From assembly GCF_000527135.1 (NCBI RefSeq), contig NZ_AZUP01000001.1, positions 2,852,001 through 2,916,000 on the forward strand: DNA of 64,000 bases, written 5' to 3'. Below the pieces are notes generated by a model. That model saw only the letters and a program-made list of their open reading frames with translations, did no database searches and had not been told where the DNA came from. Origin of the DNA: Methyloversatilis discipulorum. GTDB taxonomy: Bacteria; Pseudomonadota; Gammaproteobacteria; Burkholderiales; Rhodocyclaceae. Shown here one piece after another: positions 1 through 9,381 of this stretch. A program made the position numbers and the translations under genes. Numbering within the stretch: the first letter of the stretch is position 1; each line of letters opens with the position of its first letter.

Positions 1-149
1 CCCTGGTCGATCACGCTGCGCAGGCCTTGGCCGAGCGCCAGCGCCGAAGTGGCAGCGAGCACCAGCCCGAGCGCCGCCAGCGCAAGACGGCCGCGGTGCG
101 GCCTCACAAGTTCCCACATCACCTGCCTGGCACGACTCAAATCACTCAC
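1..149 (-). CDS. ABC transporter, permease N-terminus (partial)
   Basis: Only the first 49 or so codons lie in the window; the gene runs off the left edge. The reading starts with a basic, amphipathic stretch (MWELVRPHRGRLA) followed by a hydrophobic helix (LALAALGLVLAATSALAL) and GQGLRSVIDQG. This is the typical start of the transmembrane domain of fused permease-ATPase exporters (MsbA-like). I place the start at a GTG (147-149 on the plus strand) because AAGGA lies 9 bases ahead of it; an in-frame ATG 30 bases downstream is the alternative. Exporter class and substrate cannot be told from this fragment. It is divergent from the tRNA-Leu gene. Confidence 0.6.
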   Translation of the reverse strand, partial: MSDLSRARQVMWELVRPHRGRLALAALGLVLAATSALALGQGLRSVIDQ

Positions 150-193
150 GCAGAATCATCCTTTTTGTTGTATATTCGCGCCCCTACCCAAGT

Positions 194-278
194 GCGCGGG
201 TGGCGAAATTGGTAGACGCGCTGTCTTGAGGGGGCAGTGCCGCAAGGCGTGAGAGTTCGAGTCTCTCTCCGCGCACCA
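194..278 (+). tRNA. tRNA-Leu (anticodon GAG)
   Basis: A full cloverleaf can be folded. The acceptor stem GCGCGGG pairs with TCCGCGC (one G-T pair) and is followed by A and an encoded CCA. The D-arm is TGGCGAAATTGGTAGACGC, and the anticodon stem is CTGTC/GGCAG around loop TTGAGGG, giving GAG. A long variable arm (TGCCGCAAGGCGT) typical of class II leucine tRNAs precedes the TTCGAGT T-loop. The length is 85 nt. A possible -10 (TATATT, 171-176) lies upstream without a clear -35. Confidence 0.97.
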
Positions 279-490
279 CACCTTCAGCACCTTCCGGTGC
301 GCATCCCGAACCGTCCGGATCGGGATTGTTTCATGTCATTCAAATTGCCCGCAGCCTTCCGTGCTGCAGTGCGCTGCTGCCGTTCCACGCGCTTTGCTAC
401 TATGCGCGTCGCAATTCCGAGCCAATCAACCCAAATCAAGACTTCCTGACTACGAGCAGGAGGCGGACGAGGTCGGAGAAGGAGACAGCG

Positions 491-1225
491 ATGGCGTTGG
501 ACAAGGTCCTGCTGGGACGCTTGCTGCAGTTGAACGAACCGTGGACGGTACGCGATTTCCGCTTCGACCCGGGTGCCCGCCGCATCGACGCATGGATAGG
601 GCTCGAAGTTCAGCGCGGCTGGTTCGGTCTGGCGCGCAAGCAGGAGCCGGAGGCGGCAGAGCGCGTCTGGCGTCACATCGATCTTGCCGGCTGGCGCTGT
701 CATCTGCGCGTGCTGGCGCCGCCCAACGCCGATCTCAGCTCGCTGCCGTGGGCCGGCCCGGCCGACATGCCCTTCTCGCAGGCACTGTCCAAACAGGTGT
801 TCGCACTGTTCAACGAAGGTGTTTCGCTGAACGGCATCTGCGCCATCACCGGCATTCCGCTGCAGGAACTGTGGAAGTTCAAGTTCGCGCTCGACCAGGG
901 CAAGGCGGCGATCGCCGAACCGTCGAAGGCCTCCGCCACGCCAAGCATGCAGCCCGCCGCTGATCCCGGTGCGCCGCCCGCAGCGGCGTCCGACGACGAC
1001 ATTCCCGACGTGGCCGATCCGGTCTGGCTGCAGCTGATCGAAGGCCAGCGCGACATCGACATCCGTGCGCTCAGCCTGAAGCTGTTGATGACCCGCCTGC
1101 GCAGCCAGATGGAAGTGATCACCGACGACGAGGTGCGCATGCTGAAGCTGCGCGAGCTGCACCGCTACTTCGTCAAGAACGCCCGCATGCTCGGTCACGA
1201 ACTGGCGCAACTGCGCACGCACTGA
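491..1225 (+). CDS. Conserved hypothetical, resembles ISL3 transposase N-terminus
   Basis: A 244-residue protein. The start is an ATG preceded by GGAGA (481-485). I do not recognise it as a named gene. Residues about 1-60 (LQLNEPWTVRDFRF... RRIDAWIGLE) followed by WRHIDLAGWRCHLRV resemble the N-terminal DNA-recognition region of ISL3-type transposases, but the paired cysteines of the zinc finger are missing. Around residues 98-140 is a helix-turn-helix-like run (FALFNEGVSLNGICAITGIP). An Ala/Pro-rich linker (about 145-175) leads to a charged helical C-terminus. No DDE catalytic domain is present, so it may be a domesticated DNA-binding fragment. It is followed 17 bases later by a co-directional gene. 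The family assignment is an inference. Confidence 0.7.
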   Translation: MALDKVLLGRLLQLNEPWTVRDFRFDPGARRIDAWIGLEVQRGWFGLARKQEPEAAERVWRHIDLAGWRCHLRVLAPPNADLSSLPWAGPADMPFSQALSKQVFALFNEGVSLNGICAITGIPLQELWKFKFALDQGKAAIAEPSKASATPSMQPAADPGAPPAAASDDDIPDVADPVWLQLIEGQRDIDIRALSLKLLMTRLRSQMEVITDDEVRMLKLRELHRYFVKNARMLGHELAQLRTH

Positions 1226-1242
1226 TTCCCGGACGGACTTAC

Positions 1243-2250
1243 ATGACGACTCAGAACACGCCCGCGGTGAGCGGACGCATGATGGGGCTGTCCGAAGCGA
1301 CGGCCCTGATCCGCGGCGGTGGTCACTTCAGCGTCGCCGGCGACGAGGCGCTGCTGCGCCAGCTGCCGCGCGGCCACTGGATAGGCGGCACCATTCCCTA
1401 CTTCATGGGCCAGGACGGCGGTGTCACCACGCGCGACCAGCTCTATGTCGCGCAGGTGCCGGTGATCAACGGCCTGCCGATGATCCGCTTCTACGACCAG
1501 ATCAGCCTCGAACGCGTCTGCGCCGACGCGCCGGAGAATGGTTTTTCCATCATCGTGATGCCTGCCTTCTCGGCCGTGCATTCGCTGTTCGCGCGCAACG
1601 CGCCGGGCTACGAAGACATGTACCTGAAGCCGCTGGTCGGCTGGATTTCCGGCATTCACCTGTCGGATCTCGGCCGCGCCAGCCCGCTGGTGGTCAATGG
1701 CGAAACGCTGGAATTCGACGGCGAGCGTGCGCTGGTGATGCATGTGCCGCTGCCGGAGAACAAGTACGCGCAGATCGACATCATCAACCTGTTCACCCAA
1801 GGCGAAGGCGACCGCATCCGCTTCCCGGCCAAGGGTTTCAGCGCGACCGAATGCCTGATCAACGGTCAGCCCGGCAACTTCGCCCAGTACGTGAGTTCGC
1901 GCGCGATCGACACCAAGCTGCCGCTGGTCGCCGACTACAGCGGCGCGATGATCAACGTGAGCATCAAGTCGGTCGATGCCGGCAAGGGCACGGTCGATTT
2001 CTACGCGCCGGTGTTCGACGACATCGAGTACCGCTTCGCCGCGCCGGTGCCGGACTACGTCAGCGCCTTCCACACCGCGCTGCCGGGGCAGACCGGCCCG
2101 ATAGGCTTCAGCTGCAACTGCGTGCTGAACTATCTGTACAGCGAGCTCGAAGGCAAGCGCGTACCGGCCATGCTCGGCCCGATGACCTTCGGCGAAGTGG
2201 CTTACCAGCTGCTGAACCAGACGCTGGTGTATCTGACCATCGAGGGCTGA
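1243..2250 (+). CDS. Conserved hypothetical protein (DUF6976-like)
   Basis: A 335-residue protein, apparently cytosolic, with no signal peptide or clear membrane segment. The start ATG lies 17 bases after the preceding gene, with only a weak GGACGG upstream. Conserved-looking blocks include LPRGHWIGGTIPYFM near residues 43-57, a central region with FDGERALVMHVPLPENKYAQ, and C-terminal GPIGFSCNCVLNYLYSEL. The GGTIPYFM block and length agree with a family I recall as DUF6976, which has no assigned activity. The adjacent cysteines in FSCNC could bind metal or be redox active, but nothing else supports that. Followed by two palindromic repeats. Confidence 0.75.
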   Translation: MTTQNTPAVSGRMMGLSEATALIRGGGHFSVAGDEALLRQLPRGHWIGGTIPYFMGQDGGVTTRDQLYVAQVPVINGLPMIRFYDQISLERVCADAPENGFSIIVMPAFSAVHSLFARNAPGYEDMYLKPLVGWISGIHLSDLGRASPLVVNGETLEFDGERALVMHVPLPENKYAQIDIINLFTQGEGDRIRFPAKGFSATECLINGQPGNFAQYVSSRAIDTKLPLVADYSGAMINVSIKSVDAGKGTVDFYAPVFDDIEYRFAAPVPDYVSAFHTALPGQTGPIGFSCNCVLNYLYSELEGKRVPAMLGPMTFGEVAYQLLNQTLVYLTIEG

Positions 2251-2257
2251 GCGCGCT

Positions 2258-2336
2258 CTTGTGGGCGTGGCCTCGGCCGCGAGGTAAGCAGGGTTCGATA
2301 AAGGCCGCTGTCGGGGTCGGAAGACCCCTCCCACAG
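2258..2336. repeat. Palindromic intergenic repeat, copy A1
   Basis: A degenerate copy of the roughly 90-bp repeat family of this window. The left end is CTTGTGGGCGTGG and the right end is the well-conserved GGGGTCGGAAGACCCC hairpin followed by TCCCACAG. The outer ends are imperfect inverted repeats of each other. Confidence 0.75.
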
Positions 2337-2376
2337 AACCCAGGCCCAGGCTCAGGTCGCAGATCCGGCGCACTCC

Positions 2377-2466
2377 CTGTGGGAGCGGTCTTGGCCGCGA
2401 CTCGGCCGCTGCACTAAGCAGGCTTCGATTGAGGCCGCTGTCGGGGTCGGAAGACCCCTCCCACAG
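2377..2466. repeat. Palindromic intergenic repeat, copy A2
   Basis: A near-consensus 90-bp copy. It starts CTGTGGGAGCGGTCTTGG, contains CCGCGAC-CGGCCG and GGCTTCGAT, and ends with the GGGGTCGGAAGACCCC hairpin and TCCCACAG. CTGTGGGAG at the left end is the reverse complement of CTCCCACAG at the right end. It is in direct orientation with A1, just ahead of the NYN-domain gene. Confidence 0.85.
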
Positions 2467-2540
2467 AACCTCGCCCACGCGCGACGGCCGGGTGCCGATT
2501 GGCGTAGCATGCCGCTTTCCCGTCCAGCATCGCATCCCGC

Positions 2541-3584
2541 ATGAACGACTCCTCCCAGCCGCGCCGCCTCGCGCTCGTCATCGACGCCGACAACGCGCAG
2601 CCCTCTCTGATACAGCCCGTCCTGCTTGCCGCCGCCTCGCGTGGCCGCGTCACCGTGCGCCGCATCTACGGCGACTGGACCTCGCCCAACATGACCAGCT
2701 GGAAGGCGCACCTGCTCGATCACTCGATCCGGCCGATCCAGCAGTTCCGCATCGTCGGCGGCAAGAACGCGACCGACAGCGCGATGATCATCGACGCGAT
2801 GGACCTGCTGCACTCCGGCCTGGTCGATGGCTTCTGCATCGTCTCCAGCGACTCCGACTTCACCTCGCTGGCACGCCGCATCCAGGAAAGCGGCCTGTTC
2901 GTGATGGGCGTCGGCCGCCGCACGACACCGGTCGCCTTCCAGCGCGCCTGCGAGGAGTTCGTGTTCACCGACGACATGCGTGCGTCACCGCCGGCTTCGG
3001 CGCAGAAGAAGAAACCTGCGGCATCGTCCGGCAGCGCCGCCGCACGCCCCGAACAGACGCCGCGCCGGCCACGCAATACGCAGCCGGACGCGCAGATCCT
3101 CGAACTGCTGTCGCAAGGCATACGCTCGGCGACCGACGAGGACAGCGGCTGGGCCGGCATCGGCCGCGTCGGCCAGATCGTGCGCCAATACGAACCCGGC
3201 TTCAGCCACAAGGACTACGGCCACGCCAGCCTGTCCGGCCTGCTCGAAAGCCATCCGGAACTGTTCCGCCTGCGCAAGGGCGACAACGGTCAGGCGCAGG
3301 TGCAGCTGATCGAGCGTGCGGCCGACAAGCAACTCGAACTGCTGCCGGAACCGGCAGCGGACGGCGCGCCCGAAACGACGGCAGAGGCGCCGGCCAAGTC
3401 GCGCCGCAGCCGCCCGCAACGCAAGACGAAGCCGGCCGCCGAGACGGTGGCGCCCGCGCCGGCCGAAACGCCCGCCGCTGCCGTGCAAGCGGCGGTCGAG
3501 TCAACCGAGGTCAAGCCCGCCAAGCCGCGGGCACCGCGCCGCAGCCGCACCCGCAAACCGGAAGGCGAAGCGCCGCAGTCCTGA
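2541..3584 (+). CDS. NYN/OST-HTH (LOTUS) domain RNA-associated protein
   Basis: A 347-residue protein. Residues about 8-145 form a NYN (PIN-like nuclease) domain with the expected acidic positions: DADN near 16-19, NATDSAMIIDAMD near 76-88, and SSDSDF near 102-107. Residues about 185-258 form an OST-HTH/LOTUS domain (ILELLSQGI, GWAGIGRVGQIVRQ, LFRLRKGDNGQAQV), a fold that binds RNA in its family. The C-terminal third is a basic, Ala/Pro/Lys-rich tail (KSRRSRP, KPRAPRRSRTRKP) likely to be disordered and nucleic-acid binding. Proteins of this layout are thought to be small endoribonucleases or RNA regulators; the target here is unknown. It converges on the next gene with 9 bases between stops. 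Confidence 0.88.
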   Translation: MNDSSQPRRLALVIDADNAQPSLIQPVLLAAASRGRVTVRRIYGDWTSPNMTSWKAHLLDHSIRPIQQFRIVGGKNATDSAMIIDAMDLLHSGLVDGFCIVSSDSDFTSLARRIQESGLFVMGVGRRTTPVAFQRACEEFVFTDDMRASPPASAQKKKPAASSGSAAARPEQTPRRPRNTQPDAQILELLSQGIRSATDEDSGWAGIGRVGQIVRQYEPGFSHKDYGHASLSGLLESHPELFRLRKGDNGQAQVQLIERAADKQLELLPEPAADGAPETTAEAPAKSRRSRPQRKTKPAAETVAPAPAETPAAAVQAAVESTEVKPAKPRAPRRSRTRKPEGEAPQS

Positions 3585-3593
3585 GCGCCCGCC

Positions 3594-5627
3594 TCAGCCG
3601 CGCGCTTCTTCCTCTGCGGCCGGGTCCTGCCGCGGCGGCCAGAAGAAGTCGCGCGGCCGCGTCAGGAAGCGACGAGCCAGTTTGACCGACAGCCCGCGCG
3701 TATCTTCCGGCTCGATGCCGCGCGAGCGCAGCGCCACCTTCATCGCCAGACTGAAGCTGACGATGAGGTTGGTCAGGCCGATCAGCATCACGCCGAACAC
3801 GCCGACGGCAATGGCGTGCCAGTCGAGGTCGAAGCCGAGCGCGTGCGTGCCGTAGGCGAGGTTGGCCGAGGCGAAGGCGACGTGGCGGATATCGAGCGGC
3901 AGGCCCAGCAACTGGCCGATGATCGGTGTACAGCCCAGCATGCAGCCGAACAGGAAATTCCCCATCAGCGCCCCGAGGTTGTGTTCGATGTAGTCGGACA
4001 AGCGGTTCAGTCGCGTCTCGCCGAGCAGCGAACGCAGCCATTTCACGCGGCGCAGGCGTTCCGGCACCCGGTGGTACAGCGACTGGTTGTCGTAGTAGCC
4101 GGAGATCAGACCGCTGAGGAAGAGGAAAACGCCGGCGATCGCCGCATGCGGAATGGCCAGACTGAGCAGCGGATGCAGGTCGTGCAGCAGGTGTGCACCC
4201 TTGACCGGATCGACCGGGTGCCAGTCGAGGAAGGTGCCGCCGACCATCGCGATCGACATCGCGGTCAGGAAGCCGATCAATACGTTGCCGGCGATCGATA
4301 TCCACTGCGTACGGCTCACCTGCGCCGCCAGATCGGCCAGCACACCGAGTCGCGCGTCGCGGTTCTGCTTGCCGTCGAGCGCGGCGGCCAGCGTGGCGGC
4401 GGTCATCGCCGGCTGCTTGGTCGCCACCGTCAGGTGCAGGATGTGGATCAGCACAAAGCCCAGACCGTAGTCCAGGCTGTGCACCACGGCCTCCCAGACC
4501 GGGGGCAGGCCGAGCTTGCCGGTCACGATCTTGATCAGTGCCATGCAACCGATGATCAGGCCGGCACCGGCGGCGGCACGGAACATGCCGAAGAACTCGC
4601 CGCGACTTTCGGTCACGTAGTGCTCGCCGGACTTGCTGGCCTGTTCGGTCACCCGCCGCGCCAGCAGTTCGGTGGTGCCCGAGAACAGGTCGCGTACGCT
4701 GTTGCGGCGGGTTTCCTGACGCACCAGACAGAGGAAGAAATCGATCGCGCGGGCGCGCAAGGTTGGCGCATCGACCGCCGGATCGGGCAGCACCAGCATG
4801 CGCAGCAGGCGCAGGCGGGCGACGATCTGTTCGATGCGCGCGAGCAGGAACACCAGGTTCACGCCCACGCCCGCCTCGCGCGAACGACGACGGATGGTAT
4901 CGACATAGCTCACGCACTGGTCCAGCAGCACCTCGAGGTGGCCATCGTGCGGCTGCAGGCCCTCGCCGTGGCTGTGGCGCTCGATGAAAGCGCGCACCTC
5001 GTCGCTCTGCGCGAGGAAGGGCGATTCGTGCCGGGCCAGCGCCGGCTGGTAGCGCAGCAGCGCCGGTTCCATGCCGAGCGCGGCAAGACGGTGCGAGGCC
5101 ATACGCATGCCTTCGTACAGCTCGTGCCGCATCTGCCGGCGGGCGGGGGCGAAGGCTTCGCCCTCGACGGCGAGCGCGTCGAGCAGCGCCTGCCAGTCCT
5201 CGGCCGGGATGGCATTCATCCAGGCGCCGTCGCCGGCATCGTCGAACACCTCGCTGAACAGGTCGCGCAGAAAGTCATCGTCGACGGCCGGCGGCAGCAT
5301 GCGACCGAGCAGACGGCTGCTCAGGCCGCTGAAGAAGCCCTGGTTGGCCAGCACGCCGGACTCGGCATACAGCGTGCGGTGCATGCGCGCCGCCAGCACC
5401 GCGTTCAGGTGCGCGGACAGCGCAGCGGCCAGTTCGGCGCGCGTGCCCAGCAGCCGCAGCAGCGCGCGGAAGCGGGATTCGGCGACCTCGACGCCGTCGC
5501 GGCGTCCGGGGCGCATCAGCGCGATCAGCCGGGCGAGCCGCTCGCCGGACGTGTCGTTGGTGTTGCGCGCCACCTCTTCGAGCAGCGCAGTCAGTTCGGC
5601 GACGTAGGCAGTGCTATGTGTCGTCAT
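3594..5627 (-). CDS. Gcr-family 'site-specific recombinase' membrane protein
   Basis: A 677-residue protein matching in length and character the family named site-specific recombinase (Gcr, COG4389). The name is historical: no integrase or resolvase catalytic motif is visible. Residues about 1-340 are soluble and helical, with many Arg/Glu/Leu. The second half holds several hydrophobic segments (for example [59 protein letters not shown]), so it is a polytopic inner-membrane protein. I chose the ATG beginning [12 protein letters not shown]; a GTG 42 bases upstream is possible, and neither has a strong ribosome-binding site. It follows the ABC operon by 57 bases and may be read from it. Confidence 0.85.
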   Translation of the reverse strand: MTTHSTAYVAELTALLEEVARNTNDTSGERLARLIALMRPGRRDGVEVAESRFRALLRLLGTRAELAAALSAHLNAVLAARMHRTLYAESGVLANQGFFSGLSSRLLGRMLPPAVDDDFLRDLFSEVFDDAGDGAWMNAIPAEDWQALLDALAVEGEAFAPARRQMRHELYEGMRMASHRLAALGMEPALLRYQPALARHESPFLAQSDEVRAFIERHSHGEGLQPHDGHLEVLLDQCVSYVDTIRRRSREAGVGVNLVFLLARIEQIVARLRLLRMLVLPDPAVDAPTLRARAIDFFLCLVRQETRRNSVRDLFSGTTELLARRVTEQASKSGEHYVTESRGEFFGMFRAAAGAGLIIGCMALIKIVTGKLGLPPVWEAVVHSLDYGLGFVLIHILHLTVATKQPAMTAATLAAALDGKQNRDARLGVLADLAAQVSRTQWISIAGNVLIGFLTAMSIAMVGGTFLDWHPVDPVKGAHLLHDLHPLLSLAIPHAAIAGVFLFLSGLISGYYDNQSLYHRVPERLRRVKWLRSLLGETRLNRLSDYIEHNLGALMGNFLFGCMLGCTPIIGQLLGLPLDIRHVAFASANLAYGTHALGFDLDWHAIAVGVFGVMLIGLTNLIVSFSLAMKVALRSRGIEPEDTRGLSVKLARRFLTRPRDFFWPPRQDPAAEEEARG

Positions 5628-5684
5628 GGTTGAAGCGGAAAAACGGAATGTGGATCGGGGTCGGCGCACCGCCCCGCGCGGCGT

Positions 5685-6371
5685 TCAGTCGCCGCGGGCG
5701 ATGCGGCCATCGACCAGTTCGATGCGGCGGTCACAGCGCGCCGCCAGACGCGGATCGTGCGTCACGATGAGGCAGGCGCTGCCGCGTTCGCGATTGAATT
5801 CGCGCAGCAGCGCAAAAATATCATCCGCCGTGTGAGTGTCCAGATTTCCGGTCGGTTCATCGGCCAGTATCAGCCGCGGCGACAGCGACAGCGCGCGCGC
5901 GATCGCCACCCGCTGCTGCTGGCCGCCGGACATCTGGTTGGCCTTCTTGTGCTCGTGCCCTTTCAGACCGACGCGGTCCAGCAGGTCGAAAGCCACCGCC
6001 TCGGCCTGCGCGGTGGCGACACCGTGCTCGATGATGGACGGCATCATGACATTTTCCAGCGCGCTGAAGGCCGGCAGCAGATGATGGAACTGGAATACGA
6101 AGCCGATATGACGGCCACGCAGCACGGTCAGCGCCTGTTCGCTCAGGCCGCGGGTTTCGGTGCCGGCAATCGCCAGATCGCCGGCGGTCGGGCGCTCCAG
6201 CAGGCCGATCAGATTGAGCAGCGTGCTCTTGCCCGAGCCGCTGGGTCCGATCAGCGCACAGAACTCGCCCTCGGCCAGTTCGAAGTCGAGCCCGTGCAGC
6301 ACTTCGGTCTCGACCGGCGTGCCGACGCCATAGGACTTGCGCAGACCACGCAGCGACACGATGGCGTTCAT
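5685..6371 (-). CDS. ABC transporter ATP-binding protein (LolD/MacB type)
   Basis: A 228-residue ATPase, full length for the LolD/MacB/FtsE group. It has Walker [10 protein letters not shown], a Q-loop ([13 protein letters not shown]), signature [15 protein letters not shown], Walker [13 protein letters not shown] and the switch histidine in VTHD. The start ATG has GAGGAG 6 bases upstream; an ATG 18 bases further up (MHEERR) would overlap the permease gene. The four-gene arrangement with permease, membrane-fusion protein and thioredoxin suggests a tripartite MacAB-like export system. Substrate unknown. Confidence 0.93.
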   Translation of the reverse strand: MNAIVSLRGLRKSYGVGTPVETEVLHGLDFELAEGEFCALIGPSGSGKSTLLNLIGLLERPTAGDLAIAGTETRGLSEQALTVLRGRHIGFVFQFHHLLPAFSALENVMMPSIIEHGVATAQAEAVAFDLLDRVGLKGHEHKKANQMSGGQQQRVAIARALSLSPRLILADEPTGNLDTHTADDIFALLREFNRERGSACLIVTHDPRLAARCDRRIELVDGRIARGD

Positions 6372-6381
6372 GCGCCGCTCC

Positions 6382-7605
6382 TCATGCACGAATCGCCTGC
6401 ACCGGGTCCATCTTGGCCGCCCGCCGCGCCGGAATCAGCGCCGCCAGCACGCCCACCACCAGCGCGATCAGCGCGGCCGACACCGCGATGCCGGTGTCCA
6501 GCTGCGGCTGGAACAAGGGCGCGCCGTCGCCGGTGCGATAGACGCTGGAGAAGAACTGCAGCAGACCCCAGGCGAGGCCAACGCCGGACAGCGCACCGAC
6601 GAAACCGACCAGCCCGCCCTGCAGCAGAAAGATGCCCATCACGCGGTTCGAACTGGTGCCCATCGCGCGCAGGATGCCGATCTCCTTCTGCTTCTGCACC
6701 ACGCTCACCACCAGCACGCTCGATATGCCGAGCGCAACGATGACGATGACGAAGCCGCGGATCAGGTTGTTCGATACGGTCTGGTTGCGCAAGGCGGCGA
6801 GCAGCTGCGAGTTGGTGGTCATCCAGCTGTCGACCGTCAGGCCGCTGCCGGCCTGCAGACGTTCGCTCACCTCCTGCGCGTCGAAGATGTCGGCCACCGT
6901 GATGTCGATGTTCGACACACCGCCCGGCAGGTCCAGTAACGACTGCGCCAGCTTCATCGTCGTGAACACCCAGCGCCGGTTCAGGTCCTTGTTGCCGATG
7001 TCGAACAGGCCGGTGATCTGCAGCAGTTCGTCGCGCCCGCCGGCAGCGCGCAGGAACATCTTGTCGCCCACCGTGACGCCGAGGTCCTTGGCCAGTTCGA
7101 TGCCGATGATGGCGTTCGTGCCGTCGACCTGGAACTGCCCGCGCGTCATATAGGTATCCATCTTGACGATGCGGCGATAGCGGTCGGGCTCGACGCCGAC
7201 CAGCGCGACCGACTTGCTGGCCCGCCCGCGCAACGCGAAAGCCGGGCCGCTGACCACCGGCGACACCGCGACCACGCGCGGCTGCGCTTCGGCCAGCTTG
7301 ACCATCGCTTCCCACTGGTCGATCGAGCGCAGTCGCTGCGCGCGCGGCTCGATCAGCACGGAGCTGGCGGGGTCGGTCGAGGCGCGCAGATTCACCTCTT
7401 CCAGCGGGCGCATCACGACGTGCGCCTGGCTGCCCAGCACGCGGTCGATGATGGTGGCCTGCAGTTGCGATATCAGCTGCGACAGGAACACGATGACGGC
7501 GACGCCGCCGGTCACGCCGAGCAGGATGAGCGCGGTCTGCATGCGGCCCTCGCGCAGGAAGCGCAGCGCGACCAGGAATTCGAATGGAAGCTTGGGCCGC
7601 GCCAT
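6382..7605 (-). CDS. FtsX-family ABC transporter permease (MacB/LolC-like)
   Basis: A 407-residue inner-membrane permease of the FtsX/LolC/MacB class. One hydrophobic helix lies near residues 20-45 ([20 protein letters not shown]). A large periplasmic domain of about 220 residues follows, then three C-terminal helices ([60 protein letters not shown]), ending in [16 protein letters not shown], the family's typical tail. The ATG is preferred; an in-frame TTG 6 bases upstream would overlap the preceding stop as TTGA. The matching ATPase follows 10 bases later. Confidence 0.9.
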   Translation of the reverse strand: MARPKLPFEFLVALRFLREGRMQTALILLGVTGGVAVIVFLSQLISQLQATIIDRVLGSQAHVVMRPLEEVNLRASTDPASSVLIEPRAQRLRSIDQWEAMVKLAEAQPRVVAVSPVVSGPAFALRGRASKSVALVGVEPDRYRRIVKMDTYMTRGQFQVDGTNAIIGIELAKDLGVTVGDKMFLRAAGGRDELLQITGLFDIGNKDLNRRWVFTTMKLAQSLLDLPGGVSNIDITVADIFDAQEVSERLQAGSGLTVDSWMTTNSQLLAALRNQTVSNNLIRGFVIVIVALGISSVLVVSVVQKQKEIGILRAMGTSSNRVMGIFLLQGGLVGFVGALSGVGLAWGLLQFFSSVYRTGDGAPLFQPQLDTGIAVSAALIALVVGVLAALIPARRAAKMDPVQAIRA

Positions 7606-7607
7606 CG

Positions 7608-8834
7608 TCAACGACCGAGATTGGGCGTCGGGCCCGGCGCGCCGCGCGCCGGCTTGATGCGGATGCGGTCGCCGTCGAGCGCGCCGCCGGCCGGCATGAT
7701 GGCGACGTCGCCCTCGCTCAGCCCGTCGGTGATCTCGACGCGGCCAACGCCACGCAGGCCGACCTTCACCGGCACCTTCGCCGCCACGCCGTCGCGCGCC
7801 AGCAGCACCCAGGGCGCGGCGCTGTCGACCTCGCGCACCGCCTCCAGCGGCAGCGACATCGCCTGATCCTTGCGCCCGATCACCACCTCGACCGACACCG
7901 TCATGTCGGGCCGCAGAAAGGCCGGCGGTTCGGGCACGCGCAGCCTCACCTCGACCGTACCGCGCTGGGCGTCGATGGCGGGCGACAGGTAATAGACGAC
8001 GGCGTCGAAGGGCTGACCGGGGAAAGCGTCCGCCACCGCCTGCGCGCGGGCGTCGAGCCGCAGATAGCGCAGGTTCTTCTCGTCCAGCGTCGCGTAGATG
8101 CGCGTTTCGCCATTCTCGGCCAGCGTCAGCAGCGCGCGGCCGGCCTGGGCGACGTCGCCCGGCTCGGCGTCGCGCGCAATCACCAGCGCATCGACCGGCG
8201 CGCGCAGCGTCAGCAGGTCGCGTCGCGCCTGTGCCGATTCGAGCGCGGCGTGCGCCTGCGCCAGCCGCGCCTGTGCGCTGATGCGTTCGGCACCGCGCGG
8301 CGTGTTGGCGTCGCGCTGGGCCTGCGCGGTGCGCAGCTGGGCGCGCGCCGTATCGAGCTGGCGCGCCGCCTCGTCGAGTTTCGACGGCGAGAAGAACTGC
8401 TGCGCCACCAGCGCCTGTGCACGCTGATACTCGGCCTCGGCCACGCGCAGATTGGCTTCGGCCTGCTTCACCGCCTGTTCGGCCACCGGCAGGCCGACCG
8501 CATCGAGCTGGGTGAAACGCGCCTGCGCTTCGGCGATCTGCGAGCGCGCCTGTTCGACTGCCGCGTCGGCGTCGGTCGCGCGCAGTCGCACCAGCAGGTC
8601 ACCCGCCTTGACCGCCGCGCCCTCGCGCACGGTCACCTCGTCGATGATGGCAGTGATCTGCGTGCCCAGTTCGATGCGCGACGGCGTGGCGATGCGGCCG
8701 GTGGCGACCACGCTCTGGGTGAGCGGCGAGCGCTCGACCTTGACGACATCGACGGCGATGCCGCGTGGCCAGAACAGCCATGCGACGAGCACCGCTGCGG
8801 CCAGCAGCAGTGCGATCAGGTGACGGGTTTTCAT
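7608..8834 (-). CDS. Efflux periplasmic adaptor (HlyD/MacA-like)
   Basis: A 408-residue membrane-fusion protein. An N-terminal anchor helix (HLIALLLAAAVLVAWLFW, residues 5-22) is followed by a split lipoyl/barrel-sandwich domain (IDEVTVREGAAVKAGDLL and LLTLRAPVDALVIARDAEPG) flanking a long Ala/Gln-rich alpha-helical hairpin (about 95-210), then a beta-barrel domain. It would bridge the inner-membrane permease to an outer-membrane channel, which is not encoded nearby. Its gene lies 8 bases after the thioredoxin gene and directly abuts the permease gene, so the set is one operon. Confidence 0.92.
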   Translation of the reverse strand: MKTRHLIALLLAAAVLVAWLFWPRGIAVDVVKVERSPLTQSVVATGRIATPSRIELGTQITAIIDEVTVREGAAVKAGDLLVRLRATDADAAVEQARSQIAEAQARFTQLDAVGLPVAEQAVKQAEANLRVAEAEYQRAQALVAQQFFSPSKLDEAARQLDTARAQLRTAQAQRDANTPRGAERISAQARLAQAHAALESAQARRDLLTLRAPVDALVIARDAEPGDVAQAGRALLTLAENGETRIYATLDEKNLRYLRLDARAQAVADAFPGQPFDAVVYYLSPAIDAQRGTVEVRLRVPEPPAFLRPDMTVSVEVVIGRKDQAMSLPLEAVREVDSAAPWVLLARDGVAAKVPVKVGLRGVGRVEITDGLSEGDVAIMPAGGALDGDRIRIKPARGAPGPTPNLGR

Positions 8835-8842
8835 TGAAGGGG

Positions 8843-9355
8843 TCAGGAAGCGGGCGGGAGCAGTGTGTCGATCAGCGCGTCGAGCTGTCTGTGATCCGGG
8901 TTACCGATGATGCGTTTGACGATGCGGCCATCGCGGTCGACCAGGAAGCTGGTCGGCGTCGCCCGGATGCCGCCGAAACCGCGGTCCAGCTCGCCGACCG
9001 GGTCGAAGCCTACGCGAAACGGCAGCTTTTCGCGCTGCGCGAAATCCTGCACATGGCTCGGCGCGTCGTAGGACATGGCAACCGCCACCACCTCGAAACC
9101 GCGCGCCGCGTGCCGGCGGTGCGTATCGGCCAGGCCCGGCATGCCGCGGATGCAGGGGCCACAGGACGTCGACCAGAAGTTCACCAGGCGCACCTTCCCG
9201 TCGGCGTGTCCGAAGTCGATGCGGCCGCCGTCCAGCAGCGCGACCTGCAGCGCCGGCACCTGCTCCGGATGACCGGTGCCGCGCAGCAGCCACACCACTG
9301 CAATCAGCGCCAGCAACACTAACGGTGATACCCATTTGCGATCCATAATCTTCAT
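8843..9355 (-). CDS. TlpA-like thioredoxin-fold protein, membrane anchored
   Basis: A 170-residue protein with an N-terminal anchor helix (VSPLVLLALIAVVWLL, about residues 9-24) and a periplasmic thioredoxin fold. The redox motif is CGPC in WSTSCGPCIRG, near residues 69-72. The cis-proline loop is ATPTSFLVD. This is the TlpA/ResE-like arrangement that reduces or isomerises periplasmic thiols. As first gene of the operon with a MacAB-like exporter it may keep an exported substrate or the adaptor reduced (inference). The start could also be the ATG 9 bases downstream (MDRKW). Confidence 0.9.
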   Translation of the reverse strand: MKIMDRKWVSPLVLLALIAVVWLLRGTGHPEQVPALQVALLDGGRIDFGHADGKVRLVNFWSTSCGPCIRGMPGLADTHRRHAARGFEVVAVAMSYDAPSHVQDFAQREKLPFRVGFDPVGELDRGFGGIRATPTSFLVDRDGRIVKRIIGNPDHRQLDALIDTLLPPAS

Positions 9356-9381
9356 TCGTTCAAACACAGAGGGCTTCGACC

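Noticed and set aside
165..193. Strong promoter for tRNA-Leu
   Set aside because: TATATT at 171-176 is a fair -10, but no -35 is found at the right distance, so it is mentioned only in the tRNA entry.
3594..5627. The 'site-specific recombinase' as the enzyme moving the palindromic repeats or the rng island
   Set aside because: The family name is historical. The protein is a polytopic membrane protein with no integrase or resolvase catalytic residues.
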